Shown here: piece after piece, positions 58,101 through 64,000 of the stretch
Position numbering within the stretch: the stretch's first letter is position 1
Layout of the letters: each line of letters opens with the position of its first letter
NCBI GenBank assembly: GCA_030998225.1
Contig: JAPYXD010000522.1
Location: 3,100,001-3,164,000 of the forward strand
Reading direction: 5' to 3'
DNA length: 64,000 nucleotides
DNA from: Diplolepis rosae
Lineage: Eukaryota; Arthropoda; Insecta; Hymenoptera; Diplolepididae
Notes under the pieces: generated by a model
Seen by the model: the letters and a program-made list of their open reading frames with translations, nothing else
What the model was told of the DNA's origin: nothing
The model's database searches: none
Translations under genes and position numbers: made by a program

Positions 58101-61100
58101 TCTTCGTTTCTCACATCGAAATCGCCACTTTTAAACTTATTGAACCACTCGTTGCACTGTGTTTTGCCTAGAGCATGCTTGCCGTAAGCTTCCACAAGCA
58201 TTCGATGGGCTTCCAAAGCAGATTTCTTCAATTGATAACAGAAAATCAATGATGTCCGCAAATCGTAGTTTGAAGGCACAAAAATCGACATTATTACTAG
58301 CGAGAAAAAATTAGTTGTTGTATGAAACTTGATTGTTTATGAACTGAATATTGTTGACAGAACTCAATGCGAAGAAATGGCGTCAATGATTTGGTTTGAC
58401 AGAGCGTATAGTTTTACCTAGCGACACATATATGTCATTACCGGTTTCATACTTGTACACCTGGTAAGTAAGAAATTTCACTTTTTAAAGTAACCCCGTA
58501 AAATACATGTTAGTGGACGTACTGTGATCATAGTGAACGTTGTAAAGTGACCCTTCGATGCTATGAAGTATTATAACGATGAATCTTGCTTTTACCAAAG
58601 TTGATACAAATTACCTTTCGGTACGTCATAATAAAATATCTCTTCATTGAGTAGTGAAAGCTATCTGGAACTATAGAAGTTCTGTTACTATATTTCTGAG
58701 TAAAAACTGTGATAAGTGATTTTCACAGGCCTCTTTTGAAGTCAACTTTACACTAGTAAGAGAGTTCTGTCGGGACCGAAACAAATGATAATTTCATGGT
58801 GAAAGATCAGGGCTATACGGTGGATGCATCAAAACTTCTCAGCCAAGCTTTTTCACATTTTGACGAGTTGCCAACGATACTTACGGTCAGGCGTTGACGT
58901 GGTGTAAAACGACGCCTTTCCTATTGATTAATTCTGGAAATCCATCGAATTTCTCTTTTGTTTTTACTTATTTTCAAGACGCAATAACTTTTTACTGAAT
59001 GAACAAATATGTGGCAACTTTATTTTCAAATACTCTACGATGTCAGCTTTCAAACGCCCACAAGTATTTCCAGATCTAATTAATATTACTACAGTTATGC
59101 GGTCCTAGCTGTATGAAGTACGCAAGTGAATAAAATCTATCTTTTCCAAAACGTCTAAATAGTGCGCTTTACTATTTTACTAATTGCACTGTCTGGACAT
59201 GATCTAAAATTTTACAAAGTATAAACAAAAATATCAACGTCTGGTGAATGCATCGTAAACTATCTTACGTGCCCTTTTTGAATGTGGCGACTCTATTACA
59301 AACAGCACGAGCTGAAGACAAGTATTGAATAAATACAATCTGAAAGCAAGTGCGGTTAGCTTTACATTCTTCCTCAAACGTCGTTAAATTTCCACGCGTA
59401 TCTCAAGAACCTTTCACTTTTATGAAAAAAAAATAATGGAAAAATGTTTGTGAGCACAACACTGGGAATTTAAAAATATTATCAGAAGGCATTTCTACTG
59501 TGGGCAAAAACTAAGGTGAATTTTGTTATAAAATGAAAATTTTTTATTCATTTATCCAAATCAATTTAACCCCCTAAAGTAATCCCCTCGCGATAGAATG
59601 CACTTATGCCAACGTTTTTTCCAATCGTCGAAACACTTGTTAAATTTGATTTCCGGAATCGCTTTCAAAGCGTTCTTCGATTCGGCTTATATCTCTTCAG
59701 TCGTGTCAAAACGGTGTCCTCGGAGTGGTTTTTTGAGTTTGGGGAATAGCCAGAAGTCACGCGAAGTCAAATAAGGCGAATATGGTGGTTGTGGAACGAT
59801 GTGCGTTGAGTTTTTAGCGAAATGGTCACGAAGAACGAGTGCAGTGTGAGACGGTGCATTATCGTGATGCTAAAACCACGAGTTGTTTGCCCAAAATATC
59901 TTTTGAAACGGTGTTTAGTGATCCTCTTGGAATGCCGATAGTGTCAGCAACGTCTCTAATTGTCAATCGAAGATTTTTGTGCATTAATTCTTTGATTTGA
60001 ATGACGTGTTGCTCGTCAGTTGATTTTGATGGTCGTCCAGGGCGTTCCAAGTCATCAACACGTTCTCGGCCTTCTTTGAAGTCTTTGTACCACTTATAAA
60101 CATTATTCCGCGAAATGGTCAAATCACCGAAGGCCTTCTGCAAAATTCTGGACGTTTCCGCAACTGGAATTTCATTTCGCAAACAAAATTTAATGGCACT
60201 TCTTTGCTCAACAAATTCAGACATTGTAAAAATAGAAAAAATCACTTTTAGTCGTTTAGAAAACACAAGCGTAACTATGTAACAGTAGGTGCAACATAAA
60301 AATAAAAGAGTTTGCCCCAATCGGCTAGCCCGCGAAGTTTAAATTAAAAATTCAGCTTCGTTTTTGCCCATAGTAGTACATTCTGCAACTGGACAGAAGA
60401 AAACTATTTTCTTACAATAGTTATACATGATTAAAATATTATTTATTTTCTTTGTGTGATGTCACTCGAGACATGCTAGAAATTTTACATTAGACACATT
60501 TTAATTTTATATTTGACCATCATAGTCAATCGTAACGATTTATAATTTTCTGCTTAATGTGAGTAATTAGGTATTTTTTCCTTCCGTACAGTTAGATATA
60601 GCTCAAGGACAAACGTGAGAAGGTAATTAAGGTGAATGTCCCAATTAGTGACCAAAATTTTTATTCGCCGGTATAACTAATTGATATGTTTGTACTAAAA
60701 ATTAATAAAATCATTAAAATCTCAGATTTCGTCAATTTCGTTATAATATCATATAGACATGAGTTTACGAACAACATCAAATCATAGTGGACTTCAAAGT
60801 TGCGCGTCTCAACTTTCGTAATGTTTCAAGCGCAAGATGGCTGCTGACAATAACAATCTCGGCGAGCCCGCTTACGTCAAAAGTAATTTACGAGATTAAT
60901 ATTGCAGTTGGTCACTTGAATAAAGTGTGAACACGAGTGAGGAAAGCTCATACAAGTGAGAAAAATCGCGATTACTCAAAAAGTGAGTTCTTTGTACATC
61001 TTTTCGTCCGGTCAGTAATAGGTACGAAAAATTTATGCATGTCGCTTGATATGACCATTTGCATCAAAGTATAGAAAATTTCTATCTTATTGAAGTAATC

Positions 61101-63544
61101 TAGTATCTTTTGCCAGTAACAGACTGAACAAACATTATTTCTGCATTCGAATTTTATTTCATCCGACTAAACTTCCAATGGATTATTCACTGGGAAAATA
61201 TTCATTGCGAGTGACTGCGTATCCGTTGTAAAAAGAGTCACGTATAGGAACATAGTTCTTTTCTGAATAAAAATTTTCATTTAAATTTGGAACTTTCTTA
61301 ATTCCAATTTGCATTTTAATTTAATTTATTACATGTAAAAAATGTGTTAGAAATATAATTGTTGACTACCATGAAAAATAAAATTTTATTTGAAATATAA
61401 GAATATCGAAATGCGATCAAAATTGATTTTAACCACTCATGCACTTGCAATTCATCGCAAATTTTTGTTACGTGAATTATTTATTTACAGAATATCAATT
61501 TTAACAATCAGTAAATTTAATTGTAGCTACGTTTAATAGTTGTTAGTAATTGGTTCAAAAATTAGTAACTAAGACGGACCCCGAAAACACTGCTGGTCAT
61601 TAATTGGGTCAAAAACATGTCAATCATAATTTATAATACATCTTGATTTTGAAAGGATTGAAATGCAAATGCTTACTTTTTAATGTGAAATATAATACAA
61701 CAGACCGAAAAGATGAACAATCACAAGCAAAAACAAACTTTATCAATCTCAGCGTATTTTTAATGCACTGTCCATTCCCTATATGCCCACTAATTGGGAC
61801 ATTCACCTTATGAACTTTCCAAATACGTGTAATTATATTTCAAGGAGTATCATGAGTGTTATGGTAGTTCATAAATTTCTGCGCACATAATTTTTTTCCA
61901 AATCATGATAAACAATCGTTTAAATTTGTATTTACCCTTGATTATAACTCAAATATAGAATTTCAATAAGTTTATTTTGCATGTGAGCTCGTTCGTGAAC
62001 AAAATTGATATATTGTACATATTTTGTTTTATAGCCTTGTCTTATGTGGTCATAAAGTTCAAACATAAAAAGCATATAAAAATGTGTATCGAGAAAAGCT
62101 GACTTCATCAAGAAATAGAAATTCAAACTTCAATCACATTCGAGCGTGAAACTAAATCTATTTAAAACCATTTTGTGCAGTATGTTTTACACTATAATAC
62201 ATACCTTAGGACCATGATTAATTTGGCAACAGATAATAGTCGTTGAAGGCCAGGTCTGGAGACTGCGGTAGATACGGAAGCGATTCGAAACCCAATTTTT
62301 ATTGTCCCAAGTTTTATTGTCTGTGCAATGTTCAATGTATGAGATGGTGCATTGTTATTATGAAAAAGGATTTTTTCCTCTTCAAGTGTGGCCGTTTTTT
62401 CCTTTTCAACCAATCGATCCAATAATGCAGCATAATGTGCTCCAATAATCGTCCTTTCTTTCTTATGGTAGTCGGTGAAGATTACTCCATGTGCATCCCA
62501 AAAAACACTAGCCGTAACTTTCCCAGCCGATTGTTGCGTTTTCGGACGCTTTAGTGCACTTTCACCCGGTTTAACCCACTTTTTTTACCCTTCACGTGAT
62601 TCGGAGTATGATGGTGGATCCACGATTCACTCATCGTCATAAATCGAAGCAAAAACTCTTTCGGATTGTGGTTTAAATAAGCCAAATTTTGCTTCGAAAT
62701 AGACACACGGATGGGTTATTGGTCAAGCTTTTTCATGCACAAATATGTATGCAAAATATTGACCGCACACTCAGATACGATGAATATGATCTCAGATATT
62801 TCACGCATTCTCACTTTTGAGTCATTTAAAACAATATCATGGATTTTATTGATCATTTATGGTGTAGTGATCTCATCTGGACGACCTGGTCGTTGTATGG
62901 TTTCTGTGCTAGTACGACCACAACGAAATTCGGTAAACCACTTTTGAACCACTCCATACGACGGAAGACAGTCTGAATAATATTTATCAAGCTTGGCCTT
63001 GGTTTCTGATGAGATTTTTTCACGCAAAAAGTAGTGTTTAATCATCACAAGAAATTCACTTTTTTCCATCTTTGTAAAAAATTCGGTGGTTGGTTTCTTT
63101 CAGACACTGTAACTTGTAAACTAATCTATGAATTGGACTCGAATTTCTACAGAAGAGGTTTGAAGGATGGAACTTGTCAACAATAATAGCCGTTTGTTAT
63201 CAGTGGTGACCTCTCATAGGAATATCACCTCAATATCAAACACCCTAGTACGTTTTATCGACGTAATAGTGAAAGGTTCTTGGAATATGCCCATATACTT
63301 CTTATTTTACAAATACGAAAAAGTGTGGAAAAAGTATTTAGTAAAGAATAAAGAGGTATTCGATGTGTTAAAAATAATAATTTTGAATGATTTTAAGGCA
63401 GATATGGGCTGTCCGTTATTGATAGGTACCAGACTTGCTGGGCTGTTTATGGCCACTGACGTGGACTCGAGAATATCAGTTTTTGCAAGCGTGCAGGGAT
63501 ACCTGAAATTCATAAGACATATATATGCGAATAAATGGATCTGA
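43108..63544 (+). CDS. Secreted serine-protease homolog (SPH), copy B, four exons
   Basis: Exons 43108-43165, 48286-48638, 54924-55209 and 63270-63544 join with matching phases (1, 0, 1) into 324 codons including TGA. Residues 1-18 form a signal peptide ([18 protein letters not shown]). An Asn-rich linker follows (about 30-48), then a chymotrypsin-type domain. LTVAY puts Tyr80 at His57, VNNIAVL puts Asn132 at Asp102 and ADMGCPL puts Met278 at Ser195, so it cannot be an active protease. The C-terminus [12 protein letters not shown] matches the family's last strand and helix. Such homologs act extracellularly as binding or cofactor proteins in insects, for example in haemolymph cascades or venom; the role here is unknown. 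Introns of 5.1, 6.3 and 8.1 kb are filled with transposons. The splice model is read from sequence alone. Confidence 0.78.
43324..44374. mobile_element. TIR/foldback element in SPH intron 1
   Basis: Termini of about 50 bp beginning GCCCTTAAAGGGCCAAAATG are repeated in inverse at the right end. Longer inverted arms (for example AATACATTCAGGATTTTTTT at 43680 and its inverse at 44235) follow. The centre 43845-43940 is made of degenerate GCCTGCAGCA-type repeats. No transposase is seen. Confidence 0.75.
44375..45554. other. SPH intron 1, non-coding
   Basis: AT-rich. It contains a perfect 24-bp palindrome at 45166-45189 centred on TTTAAA, with a related half-site at 45116-45128. No gene is seen. 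Confidence 0.5.
45555..46296 (+). mobile_element. Mariner with large internal deletion (block B)
   Basis: TIRs containing GCAACTAAGTTCCCGC are flanked by TA. The + frame from 45729 begins [20 protein letters not shown] and [14 protein letters not shown], the N-terminus of an irritans-type (SETMAR-like) mariner transposase. It then jumps to the catalytic C-terminal region across frameshifts, and GIRNLPE..GKYFE marks the end (46155-46217). The right end of the same insertion starts the window at 1-30. Confidence 0.85.
46372..46795 (+). mobile_element. 3' end fragment of an R1-like element (block B)
   Basis: The same insertion as 168-460 but reaching the 3' terminus, GCCATTTTTCCTCCTCACC, and an A-rich tail at 46788-46800. 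It has no coding capacity. 46800-47080 beyond it is non-coding and was deleted from block A. Confidence 0.75.
47818..47915 (+). repeat. Minisatellite of GGCTTCGTCTC-type units
   Basis: Eight or so 11-12-bp units (CGGCTTCGTCTCAGCTTTGT and variants) lie in SPH intron 1 of block B. They are not present in this form in block A. Confidence 0.7.
48286..48638 (+). CDS. SPH copy B, exon 2
   Basis: The acceptor is TTTTGTGCAG and the donor GTAAGT at 48639. It encodes residues 20-137, including the Asn-rich linker, [10 protein letters not shown] (strand around Cys42), the Tyr80 and Asn132 substitutions. The loss of Cys58 (Arg81) means the canonical Cys42-Cys58 bridge is absent. Confidence 0.78.
50542..51118 (+). 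CDS. THAP-domain protein, three exons
   Basis: Exons 50542-50675, 50761-50922 and 50995-51118 join in phase (2, 2) into 139 codons plus a stop. Residues 1-75 form a THAP zinc finger of C2CH type: CCVFNCKN supplies the first Cys pair, followed by [15 protein letters not shown], and HHVICSEHF for the last Cys and His. SPSYIPTVF is the AVPTIF-like end of the fold. A basic tail ([12 protein letters not shown]) and a leucine-rich end follow. THAP domains bind DNA, and in transposons they recognise element ends. No catalytic domain follows, so the product would be a DNA-binding fragment only. All splice sites are GT/AG. Confidence 0.7.
51172..51702 (-). CDS. SWIM-like N-terminal fragment (YqaJ-type protein?), two exons
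   Basis: On the minus strand, exon 51607-51702 (ATG, 32 codons, ending GNRKLK at donor GTAAGT) joins exon 51172-51333 in phase 0 (acceptor AAATTCAG, 54 codons, ending YSTKLI at donor GTGAGT). The second exon, with [13 protein letters not shown] and [19 protein letters not shown], resembles the strand-rich part before the Cys/His cluster of SWIM zinc fingers. The zinc-binding residues and any nuclease are not in the element. Family assignment is tentative. Confidence 0.45.
52853..53448. repeat. Compound palindromic element (P-Q-P'-Q' arrangement)
   Basis: A segment P (about 52856-53003, with GGTACCTGTAAAGCGGGACG and AACCCTAGGGGCGAAACTTT) is followed by Q (about 53006-53150, with CACGGCGATTGCAAACGAGT). 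Then come the reverse complement of P (53160-53312) and the reverse complement of Q (53312-53448). P itself is partly palindromic. The frames seen on both strands are mirror products of this structure. It is absent from block A (empty site near 10620). Confidence 0.8.
53486..54120 (-). mobile_element. Non-LTR ORF1 relic, block B
   Basis: Paralog of 10695-11350 by segmental duplication, with the same [20 protein letters not shown] segment. It is broken by frameshifts and shortened near 53950. Confidence 0.45.
54121..54923. other. SPH intron 2, block B, non-coding
   Basis: Aligned with 11350-11570 and 13079-13678. It shows the pre-insertion sequence for the two transposons in block A. No gene is seen. 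Confidence 0.5.
54924..55209 (+). CDS. SPH copy B, exon 3
   Basis: The acceptor is TTTTTTGTAG and the donor GTAAGG at 55210 (phase 1), with an alternative phase-0 donor about 25 bp upstream. It encodes residues 138 to the first base of codon 233, including [25 protein letters not shown] and [10 protein letters not shown]. Confidence 0.75.
55393..55470 (+). repeat. tRNA-like B-box sequence, block B
   Basis: GGTTCGATACC matches the B-box-like motif at 14271. The A-box half seen in block A is missing here. Confidence 0.25.
55476..56072. mobile_element. 597-bp near-perfect foldback element
   Basis: CCCTAGCGAACTGG at the left is inverted at the right, and the arms of about 290 bp match almost throughout (AATAACGTTAACTG, GGCAGTGCAGTGGTTCA), with a loop near 55765. 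It is flanked by ATT on both sides, a possible 3-bp target duplication. The empty site is in block A near 14318. No coding frame. Confidence 0.85.
56470..56815 (+). repeat. Gypsy gag/LTR-region remnant, block B
   Basis: Matches 14500-14780. The gag remnant that follows in block A is missing, and sequence from 56945 on matches 15885 on. Confidence 0.5.
57236..57412. repeat. ACGT/GTTTACG-rich degenerate repeat array (block B)
   Basis: A shorter version of 16181-16550 with the same CCCAATTTTAAACGTAGTTT-type units. The different lengths imply unit loss or gain after duplication. Confidence 0.6.
57564..58464 (-). mobile_element. Mariner with both TIRs, internally deleted
   Basis: TIRs CCAGGTGTACA.GTATGAAAC are flanked by TA on the right; an extra CCA separates TA and TIR on the left. 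Minus-strand 57962-58291 encodes the N-terminal HTH part ([31 protein letters not shown]). After a deletion with frame change, 57640-58070 encodes the catalytic part: [10 protein letters not shown] and [15 protein letters not shown] for the second and third Asp, ending [14 protein letters not shown]. It is an irritans-type family, like 5412-6027. Confidence 0.9.
58565..58930 (-). mobile_element. Mariner transposase relic (block B)
   Basis: Paralog of 17045-17400 with additional indels. The [12 protein letters not shown] motif is still traceable on the minus strand near 58810. Confidence 0.6.
59498..60373 (-). mobile_element. Mariner with both TIRs, internally deleted
   Basis: CTGTGGGCAAAAACTAAG and the inverse of the right end CTATGGGCAAAAACGAAG are flanked by TA. 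Minus-strand 59859-60230 encodes the N-terminal region ([45 protein letters not shown]). The following frame contains HHDNAPSHT and [20 protein letters not shown], where SPYLT replaces SPDLA. The first catalytic region is deleted. Block A has the empty site near 17985. Confidence 0.9.
60630..61808. mobile_element. Non-autonomous TA-flanked TIR element, long form
   Basis: AGGTGAATGTCCCAATTAGT and its inverse end lie next to TA. The 1.2-kb interior is AT-rich without coding frames. A deleted version is in block A (22482-22631, with half of it also at 19130-19300). Confidence 0.65.
62222..63248 (-). mobile_element. Mellifera-type mariner, block B
   Basis: The right TIR (AATATCAAACACCCTAG, TA at 63249-63250) is retained; the left TIR is deleted. 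Minus-strand 62857-63069 gives the N-terminus ([26 protein letters not shown]). HTH and partial catalytic segments with stops follow to about 62240. It lies immediately upstream of exon 4. Confidence 0.85.
63270..63544 (+). CDS. SPH copy B, exon 4 (terminal)
   Basis: The acceptor is GACGTAATAG before 63270. The exon starts with two bases completing codon 233 and ends at TGA 63542-63544. It encodes the C-terminal half of the domain: [18 protein letters not shown] around the missing Ser195, then [16 protein letters not shown]. The polypyrimidine tract is weak because a mariner ends 20 bp upstream, so the acceptor position is the least certain part of the model. Confidence 0.7.
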
Positions 63545-64000
63545 AATTTTGTGTAAGTATATATATATATATATTCTTCAAGACATTTTGAAATTGAAAA
63601 TTAATAATATATTTCTTATATTGACGTGTATTATATTATAAGATTAGAAATGTTTTAATTTGGGCAATCTTGCAGTTTCATGCAACGATTTAGTAGCCTG
63701 TGATTTACTGTGATCGAGTGGAAATAAGAAGCCCGTTTACTGATTTGGTGTTTCTTTCTGTATACACAATAGTTACAACGAATACTTAAAAAAATTTGGT
63801 GTCAATGTCATTCAAAATTTTTTTCTGCAATGTAATTTGTATAATTATAATAAACATAAGTTTTACCTTAAAGAAAGTCAAAATGTACGGCATGCTGACA
63901 GAATTCTCATTGCTACACTTCTCTATGCCAAGGAAAGCCTTTTCTGGATAGCATGATTATCATGGGAACTTGCCTAGACCGAAGCTGCATAAAGCAGCTT
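63545..64000. other. 3' flank of SPH copy B
   Basis: A (TA)n tract at 63559-63574 follows the stop. The rest matches 24965-25340 downstream of copy A. No further coding exon is recognised. Confidence 0.5.

Noticed and set aside
63940..64000. GCATAAAGCAGCTT at the window end as the start of another R1-like copy
   Set aside because: The same word occurs in the R1-like elements (42091), but also at the homologous place in block A (25345) without R1-like sequence following, so it cannot be decided from this window.

Overview
The window is eukaryotic and almost certainly from an insect: it is AT-rich, exons have GT/AG introns, and it holds R1-like non-LTR elements, Ty3/gypsy relics, Kolobok, hAT-like and many mariner families. 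A TE-rich hymenopteran such as a parasitoid or gall wasp fits the repertoire, but that is an inference. No rRNA, canonical tRNA, CRISPR array or prokaryotic operon is visible.

The only well-supported host gene is a secreted, catalytically dead serine-protease homolog (SPH) on the + strand. It is present twice in tandem. Copy B is complete in the window: exons 43108-43165, 48286-48638, 54924-55209 and 63270-63544 join in phase into 323 codons plus a stop. The product has a signal peptide and a chymotrypsin-type fold in which His57, Asp102 and Ser195 are Tyr, Asn and Met. Copy A has exon 2 (3133-3482) and exon 3 (13679-13964), but its last exon (24738-24920) has a premature stop and is cut off by a (TA)n tract; its first exon would lie left of the window. 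Differences between the copies are overwhelmingly amino-acid replacements, while the introns are alignable.

The gene copies sit in a large tandem segmental duplication. Positions 1-25,300 (block A) align in order with 46,270-64,000 (block B). Copy-specific insertions (an R1-like element near 0.6-2.4 kb, another at 19.3-22.3 kb, a mariner at 18.2 kb, mariners at 57.6 and 59.5 kb, palindromic elements at 52.9 and 55.5 kb) and deletions explain the length differences. Shared insertions (a gypsy relic, a mellifera-type mariner, a mariner relic, a non-LTR ORF1 relic) predate the duplication.

The spacer 25.3-46.3 kb contains a Kolobok element with TTAA target duplications (27.0-30.6 kb), an R1-like copy interrupted by a solo LTR (34.5-36.9 kb), an internally deleted mariner (37.3-38.3 kb), several foldback elements, a further R1-like copy (41.0-42.6 kb), and exon 1 with the likely promoter of SPH copy B. 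The most unusual mobile element is a 1.4-kb TIR element at 50397-51792 that carries a spliced THAP-domain gene on one strand and a convergent SWIM-like gene on the other. Nearly all transposon genes are broken, so the locus reads as a duplicated secreted-protein gene whose introns have been filled with transposons.
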